The notes beneath the pieces are model-generated. The model worked only from the letters and a program-made list of their open reading frames with translations, ran no database searches and was not told the DNA's origin. 64,000 bases of DNA, taken from Blastocladiella emersonii ATCC 22665. Lineage: Eukaryota; Blastocladiomycota; Blastocladiomycetes; Blastocladiales; Blastocladiaceae. This document shows positions 10,877 through 23,104 of this stretch, in pieces. The stretch covers positions 434,001 to 498,000 of the forward strand of contig JANHCV010000006.1 of assembly GCA_025594325.1 (NCBI GenBank), written 5' to 3'. Made by a program: the position numbers and the translations under genes. Within the stretch, counting starts at the first letter, position 1; each line of letters opens with the position of its first letter.

Positions 10877-11761
10877 ATGTCTGCTGTCGAGCTGTCCTGG
10901 ATCGAGCAGCAGTGGACCGAGCTGTTCGAGGGCCGCAACCATCTGCTCGTGCTCACCGTGGTGTCGTTTGCGCTGCACGAGGTCATGTACTGGGGCCGGC
11001 ACATCCCGTACGCGGTTGCGGACCGGATCCCGGCGCTGCAAAAGTACAAGATCCAGGAGGACAAGCACATTTCGAACGCCGACTGGTGGAAGTGCTTCTG
11101 GGGCGTGCTCAAGTGCCACTTCCTGTTCGAGCTGCCGCTGATGCTCGGGTTCCACCCGGTCGCGCAGCTGTTCGGCATGAAGGTGACCGAGGTGCCGTTC
11201 CCGTCGTGGTCGCGCATCGCGGCCGAGACGGGCCTGTTCATGGTGCTCGAGGACGCGTTCCACTACTGGGCGCACCGCGCGCTGCACCAGGGCAACCTGT
11301 ACAAGATGATCCACAAGCAGCACCACGAGTACGCGGCGCCCATCGGCATGTGCGCCGAGTACGCGCACCCGCTCGAGGTCCTGATCCTGTCCATGGGCAC
11401 GCTCCTGGGCCCCATCGCGTACACGGCCGTCACGGGCGACTTCCACGTCTTCTCGATGCTCGTGTGGTCGGCGGTGCGCACCCTGCAGGCCGTCGAGGCG
11501 CACTCGGGCTACGACTTCCCCTGGTCGCTCAACAAGTTCGTCCCCTTCTGGTCCGGCGCCGACCACCACGACTTCCACCACCAGAACTTTATCGGCAACT
11601 ACTCGACCTCGTTCCGCTGGTGGGACTTCTTCATGGGCACCGAGGGCAAGTACCACCTCGTCCGCGCCCGCCAGGCCCTCGCCAAGGCCGAGAAGGCGCA
11701 CGGCGTCGCTGCGGCCCCGATCAAGCGCGTCGACTCCAAGAACAAGGTCAAGGCCGAGTAA
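10877..11761 (+). CDS. ERG25: C4-methylsterol monooxygenase
   Basis: Intronless gene of 294 residues, typical for the family. It oxidises the C4 methyl groups of 4,4-dimethylzymosterol in ergosterol synthesis in the ER membrane, working with the Erg26 and Erg27 enzymes. The three histidine boxes that bind the di-iron centre are clear: HRALH at 133-137, HKQHH at 146-150 and HHDFHH at 230-235. Hydrophobic segments surround them, and the C-terminus is lysine-rich (KNKVKAE), as expected for ER retention. The ATG at 10877 lies in a good context (CACCATGTC) just before the conserved WIEQQW start. ERG13 of the same pathway lies 5 kb downstream on the same strand. Confidence 0.95.
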   Translation: MSAVELSWIEQQWTELFEGRNHLLVLTVVSFALHEVMYWGRHIPYAVADRIPALQKYKIQEDKHISNADWWKCFWGVLKCHFLFELPLMLGFHPVAQLFGMKVTEVPFPSWSRIAAETGLFMVLEDAFHYWAHRALHQGNLYKMIHKQHHEYAAPIGMCAEYAHPLEVLILSMGTLLGPIAYTAVTGDFHVFSMLVWSAVRTLQAVEAHSGYDFPWSLNKFVPFWSGADHHDFHHQNFIGNYSTSFRWWDFFMGTEGKYHLVRARQALAKAEKAHGVAAAPIKRVDSKNKVKAE

Positions 11762-12348
11762 GGGGTGTGCTCGTCGCCCGCAGCCGGCCGCAGTCTCGAG
11801 GGCCGCCGTCGTTCGCGTCGTCCTCCCCTCCCTCCCCTCCCTCTCTCCCCCACTCGTATTTTGGTCGATCGTCTCGCGTGTTGTGCTTTGATTTGCTTCA
11901 TGTACCATCCATTTCCCTCCACTGGACCGTCTCGGCGAGCGAGGCCGTGAGCGACGCGAGAGTGACGCGTGCTTGACGCGGCAGTGACCAGGCGAGCTGG
12001 TTTCACTTGGTTTTGCGCGCGGGGGACTCACTCGAACAGGGATTTTCGCGGTCCTCCAGTGGCGCCGCGTGCTCACGGAGAACGCGCGGCCAACCGCTCG
12101 CCCCCCGCCGTCGACCACCGCGGCCCGATCGCCTCTCGCCCCCTCTCTCTCCTCTGCCCCGCTGACTGACTCGGTGCAGGACGGCGAGCAGCGACCGCGA
12201 CACCTCACGCAACGTATCGCCACGCACGCATTCGCCCCTTTGTGACTCGCGCCGCCTGTTCCACGCGCGCTCCGACTGCCACCCATACACTCTGCTGCTG
12301 CTGCATACATCGAGTCTCGTTTCTGCCGCCCCCGGCCCATCATCCACC
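11762..12348. other. intergenic, ERG25 to cullin-1
   Basis: The 587-bp gap contains the ERG25 3' end and the cullin-1 promoter. CT-rich tracts occur at 11820-11850 and 12130-12160. No gene was seen. Confidence 0.5.
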
Positions 12349-14859
12349 ATGTTCAACGCCAACGTCCTCTCCGGCGAGGAGGTCTGGGCGCGTCTCCGCG
12401 ACGACGTGTACCAGCTCGTCCGCCACCCGGAGAACGGGCTCGACCCCAAGCGCTACATGAACATCTACACGTACGCACCTCTATCCCTCTCCTTGCGCAC
12501 GCGCGTGGCAGCATACTGACCCGTCTCGACCCCCAACAGCCTCGTGTACAACCACTGCACGTCCAAGCCGCCCGCGGGCGCGTCGGTCGGCACCCCCGGC
12601 TCGGTCCAGTCCAACGTCATGGGCCGCGAGCTGTACCAGAGCCTGCAGGCGCTGCTCGAGACCTTCATGGGCGAGCTCGTCGAGGTACGTCATCATCATC
12701 ACCCGCTGCATCTCTCGATCGCGCACGCGACTCACCCTCCACCCATGACGCACGTAATAGGGCTGCAGCGGCCTCATGGACATTGACCTCCTCGCCTTCT
12801 ACACGCGCGAGTGGAACAAGTACACGCAGGCGGCCAAGTTCCTCGACCACCTGTTCCAGTACCTCAACCGCCACTGGGTTAAGCGGAAGATCGACGATAA
12901 CCACGAGGGCATCTACCGCATCCACACGGTACGCGCTCCTCGCCACGCACTGGATAGCCGAGATCGGTCGCTGACCACCGCGACCAAAAAATGTAGATGG
13001 CGCTCGTCATCTGGAAGGCGTCCCTGTTCGAGCGCACGTCGGGCCCGCTCGTCGACGCGGTGCTGCGCCAGATCGAGACGGAGCGCAACGGCGAGTCGGT
13101 GGACCGGTCCATGCTCAAGGCCGTGCTCGACTCGTTTGTCGCGCTCGACCTGCCCAACGGCGACGCGGTCGACGCGGGCACGGCGCAGGGGCCCGAGACG
13201 TACAAGCACACATTTGAGGACAAGTTCCTCACGGCGACCTCCACCTACTACAAGGCCGAGTCGTCCAAGTTCCTCGCCGAGAACTCGGTCACCGAGTACA
13301 TGAAGAAGGCCGAGACGCGCCTCGCCGAGGAGCTCGACCGCGTCAAGATGTACCTGCACGCGTCGACCGAGGCCACGCTGATCCGCCTGTGCGAGGAGCG
13401 CCTCATCCTCGACCACGACGCGGTGCTGCGCGACGAGTTCCAGGTGCTGCTCGCCTCGGACAAGAACGAGGACATGGAGCGCATGTACCGGCTCGTGTCG
13501 CGCACGCCCGACCGCCTCGAGCCCCTCCGCGGCAAGCTCGAGGTGTACGTGTCCAGCATCGGCAAGCAGGCCGTCGAGAAGGTCGCCGGCGACCTGTCGG
13601 ACGACGCGCCGCTCGACGCCAAGGTGTACGTGGACGCGCTGCTCGTCGTGTACCACAAGTACGCGTCGCTGGTCGCGCGCGCGTTCCAGGGCGACGCCGG
13701 GTTCGTCGGGTCGCTCGACCGCGCGTGCCGCGAGTTTGTCAACCGCAACGCCGTGACCGAGACGGCGCCGTCCAAGTCGTCGGAGCTGCTCGCGCGGTAC
13801 TCGGACTCGCTGCTCAAGAAGTCGGCCAAGAACCCCGAGGAGGCCGAGCTCGAGGAGCTGCTCACGTCCATCATGACCGTGTTCAAGTTCATCGAGGACC
13901 GCGACGTGTTCCAGAAGTTCTACTCCAAGATGCTCGCCAAGCGCCTCGTCGGCGGGCTGTCGGCGTCGACCGACTCGGAGGAGCTCATGATCAACAAGCT
14001 CAAGGACGCGTGCGGGTTCGAGTACGTGTCCAAGCTGCAGCGCATGTTCACGGACATGGGCGTGTCGCGCGACCTCAACGCCGACTTCCAGTCCAAGATG
14101 GCGCAGACGCACGGGCCCAACGCGGCCGACATGGTCGACTTCCAGGTGATGGTGCTGTCGACGGCGTCGTGGCCGTTCACGGCGCCGCCCACCGAGTTCC
14201 AGCTGCCGACGGAGCTGGTGCGCACCTACGACCGGTTCACGCAGTACTACAACCACAAGCATTCGGGCCGCCGGCTCACGTGGCTGCACCACCAGTCCAA
14301 GGGCGACCTCAAGGCGCAGTTCCCCAAGTCCAAGGCGACGTACCTGTTTGGCGTGTCCATGTACCAGATGGGCATCCTGCTGCAGTACAACAACGCCGAC
14401 AAGTACACGTACGAGGAGATCAAGGAGCTGACCAAGCTCAACGACGCGTACATCCAGGGGTACCTCGGGATCCTGGTCAAGGCCAAGATCCTGCTCCTCG
14501 AGGGCGAGTCGGTCGGTGCGCCGGGTTCGACGTACGCGCTCAACGTGGCGTACAACAACAAGAAGACGCGCATGAACCTCAACGTGCCGATCAAGGCCGA
14601 GATCAAGACGGAGACGGACGACACCAACAAGACGGTCGAGGAGGACCGCAAGCTGTTCCTCCAGGCGGCGATCGTGCGCGTCATGAAGACGCGGCGCCTG
14701 CTCAAGCACCAGGCGCTCATCCAGGAGGTGATCACGCAGGCGCAGTCCCGGTTCAAGCCCAAGATCTCGGACATCAAGAAGTGCATCGACCTGTGCATCG
14801 ACAAGGAGTACATGGAGCGCGTCGAGGGCGAGAAGGACACGTACTCGTACATTGCGTAA
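12349..14859 (+). CDS. CUL1: cullin-1, scaffold of SCF ubiquitin ligases
   Basis: Four exons: 12349-12470, 12540-12684, 12761-12928 and 12997-14859, giving 765 residues, the usual cullin-1 length. The N-terminal helical repeats (residues about 1-400), which bind Skp1-F-box adaptors, include GLMDIDLLAFYTREW and KFLDHLFQYLNRHWVKR. The cullin-homology region follows, with YSKMLAKRLV and a winged-helix end. The neddylation site is intact: VRVMKTRR with Lys709, 56 residues before the end, followed by IKKCIDLCIDKEYMERV and the terminal DTYSYIA. Cullin-1 rather than another cullin is inferred from overall similarity and the preserved MALVIWK and GEKDTYSYIA segments. The first intron ends in CAG, the other two in TAG; the donors are GTACGC, GTACGT and GTACGC. 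No defect was seen. Confidence 0.95.
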
Positions 14860-16926
14860 GCTATAGGCGCGCGGTGTGGCGGGGTACGGGGTTCGTGGTT
14901 TGGTAGTTGTGTGGTGTTGTGGAGTTGTTTGAATTTGCATTCCCCTCGTTGTTCTTGTAACTCTGACGACTCGGTGTCTCACACGCGAGGTGAGAGACGC
15001 GTCGAACAAGCGACGCGCTGCGCCACAGTCGATCAAAGAGCGACTCCGCGCGGAGACCTGCACCCTCGGTTATGCATGCCGCGGCGCTATACTCGTCGAT
15101 ACAACAGCAGTGCCGCCGACGAATCACGATGATCCTGAGTCTCCTCCGCGAAGCAGTACCAATCACGCCGACCATCACGCGAGCCACCGCTTGCGACCGC
15201 CCACCTCGCTTACCTACCCACCGCTCCAACCGCCACCATTCCGCCCCGCTCAAGAACAGTCGACCGGCTCCTCGGCCTCCTCGGCGGCTCGTGCAGTGTC
15301 GTCGGGGCCGAGGACGCCGTGGCCAGCGGGGAATCGCGGCAGGTGCCGCTCACGCTCTCGTACCCGCTCCGTACGTCGATCAGACGAAGATGATCCGCGC
15401 GTAAACTTGACGCGGATCGAATCGTGTAGCCGCCCTCCTCGTTTCCTCAGCGACCAAGCTCCCCTCACCGCGCCCATCGCGGCGGCGGGCAAAGACCGAG
15501 GGCCCCGCGGACGCGGACAAAGACGGTCAGCCGCAACGGCGACCCCTGAAGGCGGCAAAGAGCGGCCCCGCGAGTCCCACGGCCGGGTCTCCGGCGGCCA
15601 CGGTGTCGGCGAGCACCACTGATGTGGACGGCGCGGATACGTCGGGCCCCACGCTGACGGCGCCGTCGCCAAGCTTCTCGCGGTCCGCCAGCTTCCTGCT
15701 CGGTTCGTCCACCTCGTCCGTGTCGGGTCCCGCCGACCTCCTCGATCCAGCCGCGCTCTCCTGGCCGTACGCTGCCGCTCGCAACAACACCACTCGTCCG
15801 AGATCCCACACGTCGCCGTCGTCGTTCGGATCCTCGCCCGCCGCCCTCACCGCCTCCACGCGCTCCACAAGCAAGAAGCTGCTCCTCGACACGTCCCTCA
15901 TCGCCGCCATGTCGCCGCCCGTCCCCGCCGAGACCTCGAGCGGTACGCATGTTTCCCGGAGTGTTGCAAGACGCGCGGCGCGGTCGCGGTCGCGGCAGTT
16001 GCAGACCGAGCGCGAAGGTGATTGGGCGGGGCCCCGCAGGCTCGATAAGTCGAGCGCATGACCTATTTTCCACCCCCCTCGTCCTCGTCCGCGTGTCGTC
16101 ATCCTCGTCCCTCAAGGTTATCGGCGCGTGGCCGAGCTGGCCAGCCGCCGCGGCGCGTCGTCGTCGACTCGTCGCGTCGCACGGCGCGCGGTGGTGGGCT
16201 ATTTGCACCGCGAGGGTTCCCCCATCCTCGCCATCCTCAGCCTCATCCTGACCGACGTCGCCGTGGTGCGGATCCCCCGAGCCGAGCGAGGAGAGGGGGG
16301 ATTCGCACGCGCCGCCGCGAGCAGGGGAGGGACGCGTCGTGATCGCGGCGGTCTGTTCCCACGCAGCGGCGCCGATGAGATCACCGTGTCTCCCACGCCG
16401 GTCGCGCCCCCGCTTCTTCCGCCCCGCGCGACGTCGCTGTCCGCTACGCCGATCCCATCCCTCCCTTGTACCCCCTCTGCTGCAGTCCGTGCAAGCGGAC
16501 TCCGCCGCCGCGCCATGGCCGATCCTCAAGGTGCTGCTGCTGCCCTTGTGCGGCGCGCGGACCGCTTGCCCGTGTGCCTGGTCCCCTCGCCCGTGGCCGC
16601 GCCGTGTTATTTTTCAACGTGTGTGACCGGGACTAACTTCTGACGCCTCCTCCTTGCTTCCCTGTCGCCCCGCGCGCGAACACGCGACAAACACTCTCAC
16701 GCCGCGCCTCGCCGCCCGCCGCCCACCCTGCTGCCCTGCCCTGCCCTGCCCGCCCTCCCTCTCCCTCTCTCTTCTGATCCGCGCTCTCTCTCTCCCGCCC
16801 GACACACCACGCATCTGCTACGCATCGTTTTTGCTTGTATCAACACTCGACTTGCGCGTCTGCGTCGTCGCACACTTGCTCTCGACTACAACAGCTGCTC
16901 CCGCCGTTCCCACCGCCACCACCACC
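14860..16926. other. 2-kb stretch before ERG13
   Basis: No recognised gene. The last 300 bp (about 16,630-16,926) are strongly CT-rich and look like the ERG13 promoter and 5' leader. The middle includes an open frame of Ser/Thr/Pro-rich composition, listed separately as a candidate exon. The rest shows no supportable feature. Confidence 0.45.
15411..15951 (+). CDS. candidate internal exon of an unassigned gene
   Basis: A frame open from about 15,411 encodes a Ser/Thr/Ala/Pro-rich sequence with acidic and phosphosite-like patches (ADADKDGQPQ, SFSRSASFLLGSS, TSKKLLLDTSLIAAM). This resembles the disordered regions of fungal regulatory proteins more than the Arg-rich noise around it. It would end at a GTACGC donor at 15952. 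No upstream ATG lies in the frame, and I could not place the flanking exons with confidence, so the boundaries are provisional and it may not be coding. No domain was recognised. Confidence 0.22.
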
Positions 16927-18490
16927 ATGCTCGCCACGCCCGCCATCCCGCCCGCGCCCCAGCGCACGGCCGCCCCCGCCAACGGCGCCCACGCCCACTA
17001 CCCCGAGGACGTCGGCATCGTCGCCATGGAGATCTACTTCCCGCGTCGCGTACGTTTGCCTTAGTGGGAGGATTGGGTCGGATCAGCAAGCTGACCGCGT
17101 CGTCTGCGCGTAGTGCATCGAGCAGGTCGACCTCGAGAAGCACGACGGCGTGTCCGCCGGCAAGTACACGATCGGCCTCGGCCAGACCCAGATGGCCTTT
17201 GTCGACGACCGCGAGGATATCAACTCGATCTGCCTCACCGGTACGGCGCGCCTGTGCTCTCGTGTGTGTGTGAAAGCGCGACGCTGACCCTTGATCCGCG
17301 CCTGCGTAGCCGTCCGCAACCTCATGGACAAGTACAAGATCTCGTACGCCGACGTCGGCCGTCTCGAGGTCGGCACCGAGACCATCATCGACAAGTCCAA
17401 GTCGGTCAAGACGCACCTCATGGACCTGTTTGCGTCGCACGGCAACACGGCCATCGAGGGCATCGCCACCACCAACGCGTGCTACGGCGGCACCTCGGCG
17501 CTCTTCAACGCCGTGCAGTGGATCGAGTCGTCGTACTGGGACGGCCGGTACGCGATCGTGGTCGCGGGTGACATTGCCATCTACGCGTCGGGGTCGGCGC
17601 GGCCGACGTCGGGCGTCGGGTGCGTCGCCATGCTCGTGGGCCCCAACGCGCCCATCGTCATGGAGCGCGGGCTGCGCGGCACCCACATGGAGAACGTGTA
17701 CGACTTCTACAAGCCCAACCTGTCGTCCGAGTTCCCCGTGGTCGACGGGCCCGAGTCGGTCGTCTGCTACATGCGCGCCGTCGACAAGTGCTACGCGCAC
17801 TACATGGCCAAGCTGACGGCGGCCAACGGCGGCGTCGAGACCCCGCTCACCACGGCCGCCGACTTCACCGTGTTCCACTCGCCCTACGCCAAGATCGTCC
17901 AGAAGGCCGCCGGCCGCCTGTTCCTCAACGACTACCTGCGGTTCCCCTCGGCCCCGCAGTTCGCCAGCGTCCCCGCCAAGCTCGCCGCCACCAAGCTCGA
18001 CGAGTCCTACTTTGACAAGGACGTCGAGCGCGCCTTCATGGCTGTCGGCGGCGACTACTTCGCGGCCCGCACCGAGCCCTCGCTGCTCACCTGCAAGCTC
18101 ATCGGCAACATGTACTGCGGGTCGCTGTACGGGTCGCTCATCTCGCTCCTCTCGGTGACCCCCGCCGCCGACCTCATCGGCAAGCGCGTCGCCATGTTCT
18201 CGTACGGGTCCGGCCTCGCCTCGTCCATGTTCTCGTTCCGCATCGCCCGCCCCGTCGACCATATCGTCAGCACCGTCGACCTCCTCGCCCGCCTCAAGGC
18301 CCGCACCGTCTACTCGCCCACCTTCTTCGAGTCCGTCATGGAGCTCCGCGAGCGCGAGCATAACGCCGTCAACTACACCCCGACCGGCGATATCGACAAC
18401 GGGCTCTGGGACGGCACCTACTACCTCGCGGGGATCGACGGCAAGTTCCGCCGGACGTACGCGCGCAAGGAGGCTGCGTCGCAGCAGTAA
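16927..18490 (+). CDS. ERG13: hydroxymethylglutaryl-CoA synthase
   Basis: Three exons: 16927-17049, 17114-17240 and 17310-18490, giving 476 residues. The enzyme condenses acetyl-CoA with acetoacetyl-CoA to HMG-CoA in the mevalonate pathway. The conserved N-terminal [12 protein letters not shown] is followed by [27 protein letters not shown], the nucleophilic cysteine in TTNACYGGT (Cys141), [27 protein letters not shown] and the late [13 protein letters not shown] glycine-rich loop. There is no mitochondrial presequence, so this is the cytosolic sterol-pathway form expected in fungi. Both introns use GTACG donors and TAG acceptors. Length and motifs indicate an intact gene. It converges on the TMC gene, whose stop is 464 bp away. 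Confidence 0.96.
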
Positions 18491-18954
18491 GGTGGTGTGG
18501 TGTGCGCGGCCGGCTGATCGAGCGCGCGCAGAGAGAGAGGAGGAGGGATTCCCGAACTGTGTTTGTACCTTTCTTTGAACCTCATTCAATGCATCCATTG
18601 GCTACTTGGCACTCCATCACTGTATTCTCGGCGGTCTCTTGCAGCCCAGCTGTTCGTGTCACCCCTGCTTGCGCGCGGCCGAGGCGACGAAGGCCTGCTG
18701 CGTTCACTGACGGGAGAACTGTGAGCGCTCACAACCATGCGATCCTGGACATGGCGTGCACGACGTTTCTCGCGTGGACAAGGACCCAGCGACGCGGGTG
18801 GGCGCGGCGGCCGCGATCAGCAGCAGCCATGGCCACGCCGGCCGCGCAGTGTCCGCTGACCTCGAAGTCGGTGGCCATGAGCCGTGACCATAGTCACCTC
18901 ACGACGACCACCAGTCAGATGAATGATTATATCTATGCGCCGCCATCCGCTACG
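18491..18954. other. convergent 3' intergenic region
   Basis: This 464-bp gap lies between the stops of ERG13 (plus) and the TMC gene (minus), so it should hold two transcript ends. No gene or repeat was seen. Confidence 0.5.
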
Positions 18955-21900
18955 CTACGTCTTGACGCCGTAGAACCGGATCAAGTTCCGCTTATCCTCG
19001 CGCTCCTCCTTGATCTCGCGCTCAAGCTCGCTGAGCCGGTGGTTCCGCTTCCTCGCGACCGCGAGCAAGAAGTACACCCACAGCGCGAACGCGGCGAGGA
19101 TCGGCCCAATCACCACAATCGACCCGATCAGGTTCAGCGCGCCGCGCGCCGCGTCGTCGCGCATCTGCGAAATCGACTTGGGGATCACCGTGTACGCGCC
19201 CTCGTTCGCGCCGTACGTGATGGTCGACCCCGGGAACACGCGGTACGGGCCGCACCGCGTCGAGGGTTTGAGCCACGTCATGGCGAACAGGATCGGGACG
19301 GCCATGAGGAGCAGGGTGAGGAGCATGAAGCCCAGGAACACGATCACCTGCGTGTACGAGTTGTAGATGCGGCGCGGCGGTTGAGCGAATTGGAGGACTA
19401 GACACGAGGATCGAGTAAGTCTTCCGCCGTGGTCGCGTCTGAACCGCCCAATCGCACGTACCCGTGAACCGCTTGACGTAAAAGATGATGGTGGTCGTGA
19501 TCATGCTGAAGGCGGCGAGGATGGGCGCGTACACGCACCCGATCCACACGATGGCCTGGCGGTACACGAGCTCGAGGATGTTGGACGTGATGTCGAACTC
19601 GTAGCTGCCGTAGATGAGCTTGGTTAGGAGCGCCGAGATCACTGTCGACAGACTGCTCAGCAGCAGGTCGAGCCACAGCAGGTTCAGGAACCGTTTGGCC
19701 ACCTGGTGCTCCCAGCACGGCTCGGTTGGGTTGTCGACCTACACTTGAAGGGTGAGTGAGGGTTTGGAGGAGAAGGATGGGCAACGTACCAGCGAGTAGA
19801 GCGAGAACAACATGAGGTAAATGGACGCGATCTTGATGAGGTACGACCGTGCGAGCGTCATGCGGGTCTCCCACTGCGGGTCCGTGTACCGCTCGAACTG
19901 GGCGACGTAGTAGAAGACGACGGGGAGGACCGAGTTGGAGATGGACACGACGTAGGGCGGGAACGGCGTGGCCATGGAGGCCGACGTGCACCTTACCTTG
20001 TCGGGGCTCGAGTTCATGGTGAACACGTCGACCAGGTTGAAGAAGAAGGTGTTGGTCGTCGAGTAGCACGACGACACCGAGTCCCAGATCACGTAGCCCG
20101 TGCCCGTCAGCAGCAGCACGCAGAGCACGTTCGTCGCCGTCCGCAGCAGGAACAGTTGGACGGCCGCGGCCACGGTCAGCGCCGTCTTGCGCGCCTCGAG
20201 CTCCGCGTCGCTGATCAGCGTCTTGAACGCCGTGCTGATCGCGTACACCTGGTTCAGACGCATCTCGTTGCTCTCGACCGCGTGGTTCCACGACGAGAAG
20301 GCGACGACGGAGAACGGGTACACGTCGTCGTGGCCCACGCCCGTTGTCAGGCCCGACTTGCGCACGTACTCGGCTCGCATTCTACACGTCGGATGTGGCG
20401 GTTAGTTTCTGACGCGATTCCGTTCGTGTGAAGAGCGTACCGTCGTAGAATGAGCGCAAAGCTGACGAGAATCGACGCGAACATGGCGAACACGTAGGCG
20501 AGGTCCATGCGGTACGTGCCGCCGAGCATGATGGGCGACAGCGCCTTGTAGTAGAGCGGCGTGGTCTCCCAGAGCCCGGTGCCCGCAAAGAACGTCTGGA
20601 CCGTGTCGAACCCGGGCGTGAAGGTGCTCGCAATGTAGTCGCCCCACGTCTTGCCCGCGTGCCGCTTGCCCGCAGAGTCGACGTACGTGTCGCCGAGCGA
20701 GAACATGCCGATGACAATCACGACGCCAAGCCACAGGCTCGCCAGGATCGAGTTCATGATGAAAATGGTCTTGCTGAGGTTGAAGTACGACGCGATGCCC
20801 GTCCCGAACCGGCCCTCGATCAGCTTGAGCGAGTCGGCGAACAGGCGCAGGATCCCGTCGCGGTTGTTGTTGGTGAAGACCGCCACCCGCTTGCGCAGCT
20901 TGTTGACGAACAGACCCCACGCGTTCAGGTTCGCCCGGAAGTTCTTGATCTGCAGCCGCTTCGCACGCTTGCGGTCCATGGGGCTCGCGCCGCCGTCCTC
21001 GCCGTCGTCGCCACCGGCCATGGTGGCAGCCGCCATGATGTTGCCCTGCGACTTGAGCGACTCGCGCTTCGACCTTAGCGACCGCACCGACTTGTAGTGC
21101 TCGGACCGGCCCATGACCCCGCCGCCCGCCGTGCGCACGGTATCCGTCCGCTTCTGGCTGTCGTAGTCGCCCGCCAGCGGGACGCGCTCGCCGGCACCAC
21201 CGTCGCGGAAGCTCGTCGGCGGGACCTCGTCGACCGGCGACGCGGGCGTCGGCCCGAGCGCCGCAGCCACGGCGGCCTGCGCGGCCGCAATACTGGACGA
21301 CGCGCGGCTCTCCTTGCGAATGGTCCCGCCGCGCTTGGCCGACGGCGCCGACTCGGCGCGGAACTTCATGTTGTACGCCGAGATCCGGCTCGCGACCGTC
21401 GACGACCGCGCGCGACCGAAATCGCCGCTGTTGTTACTCGCACCCAGCAGGCCACTTGTCGGAGACCCGCCGACCATGGTCACGGCGCTCATTGGGTCCC
21501 CTGGCGACCCCGGGTGGTGCGGCAGCGTCGCGTCCTGCACCTCGAGCGCGGGCCGCGACGTCGACGAGTTCTGCGACGTCTGGAGCGGCGGCGGCAGGTG
21601 CCCGTGGCTCGCGACCGAGTGCCCCGCGCGCGTCATCAGGTTGCCCTGGGAGTTGTTCGCAGACCGCGGCGCCGCGAGCTGGCTCCCGCTCGCGCTGCCC
21701 TGTGCGTGCATCGCGACACTCGTCGTGCTCGCGCGCGGACGCGCGGGACCGAGCGCCGGGTTCGATAGCCGCGCGGCGGGCCGCACGGGCGCGGGGACGT
21801 CCGTGTCCGAGTCGTCCGAGTCGTCGAGGACCGAGACCCCGACGTCGTCGGCGAGGTCGATCGGCGCAACCACGTCGTCCGCCTCTCCACCGCCTCGCGC

Positions 21901-23104
21901 GCCGTCGTCGTCGTCGTCGCTGTCGCTCCACACGGTGCGCGACGCAGCGGACGCGGGTGGCGCGGACCGCGGGCGCTGCAGGTCAAGCACGCGCGCCTCG
22001 CCGCGTAGCGGGGACGCGGCGGCAGTGCCGGCCGACTGAACGCGTTCCACGACGGGTAGTGGCGCGGGCGCGGGCGCGGGCTCGTCCTCGACATCGTCGA
22101 GCGCCGTGACGACGGGCAGCGACCCGGTGCGCGCGCTGATGGCGACGAGCGAGTCGAAGCTGCCGCTGCCCACGACCGACGACCCGGCGGACTCGAGCAG
22201 CGTGACCTGGTTCGACGACAGCGGCCGCAAGATGCTCACGGGCGAGCTGGACACGAGCGGCGAGGAGGCGGGGAGGTGCAGCAGGTCGTCGGGTTCGCTC
22301 ACGCCCAAACTCACGGCGCTGGTTTGGACGGACAGGGCCGCGGGCCGCCGCGAGCTCGAGCCCGCCAGACTCGTCTGCGAGCCCAGCGTCACGGGGACCG
22401 GCGATGTGATGGGGAGCGCGGTCACGGACGACAGCGACGTCGCGTGCCCTGGCGGGCGCGGCGGGAGGTCGGAGACGGTGACTGGTGGCGCGGGCGGCGA
22501 GTAGGCCCTTTCGGGCAACGGAAGCGGTGGTGGGAGCGGGTAGGATTGCGGGCTTGGCATCGCCGGGTACGGCAATGATGGTGGTAGCGGCGGGGAAGGC
22601 GCGGGGCCCGGGTGCACGCTGGGGTACGGCAGCATCGGGGAGACGGACGGCATGGCTGTCGTTGGCGGGTACGCGGCGTACGGGTATCCCGCGGGAACCG
22701 GCGGGACGTCGCAGTAGTAGGCGAACCCGGGCGGCGGCATCATGGGCGATGGCGGGAGCGGTGGGAGCGGCGGCGGTGGTGGGGCCAGCTCGGTCGGGTA
22801 CGACATGGCGATGGACGCGGGCATGCCGGCCAGCGAGTGTGTCGAAGCGCGGTGCGAGGGGCTGGACGGCATCTACTCGGCGGGGGTGGGTCAGTTGCTG
22901 TAGGATGTGGCAGAGCAGACGAGGGCCGTACTGGATGCGGTACGTCGAGGCCCTACACTCGTACAGCGGGTTAACCATCAGCTCAATATCGCAAGTAGTG
23001 GACAGTACCTGCTGGTGCGACTGGTACAGCGACTGGTGCGACGCGCGGCGGTGGTCGCTCGGGAGGTCCGGCGCGGGCAGCGAGTGGCCGTCGTTCAGCA
23101 CCAT
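18955..23104 (-). CDS. TMC (transmembrane channel-like) family protein
   Basis: Proposed exons: 23009-23104, 22932-22952, 20441-22872, 19790-20381, 19462-19738 and 18955-19397, giving 1,286 residues. The first roughly 640 residues are Pro/Ser/Ala-rich and look disordered. After a basic stretch come multiple membrane segments, beginning with SKTIFIMNSILASLWLGVV and ending with a pair before a charged C-terminal helix. The TMC signature is the CWE motif at 1055-1057 (EPCWEHQVAKRFLNLLWLD), matching the CWET-GQE-YKL-D pattern of the family. TMC proteins include the hair-cell mechanotransduction channels; fungal members exist but are little characterised. The last four exons are well supported by phase and conservation. 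The first two, including a 21-bp exon, rest on matching phase and splice sites only. An in-frame TAG at the AG of a possible further acceptor lies just upstream of 23104, so the true start could be further 5'. Confidence 0.82.

Noticed and set aside
12913-15063. 716-codon minus-strand open frame
   Set aside because: Antisense of cullin-1, with Leu/Val/Arg-rich composition generated by GC-biased third positions of the real gene.
18022-18900. Further plus-strand gene after ERG13
   Set aside because: The 299-codon frame at 18502-19401 overlaps the antisense of conserved TMC exons and has no family features.
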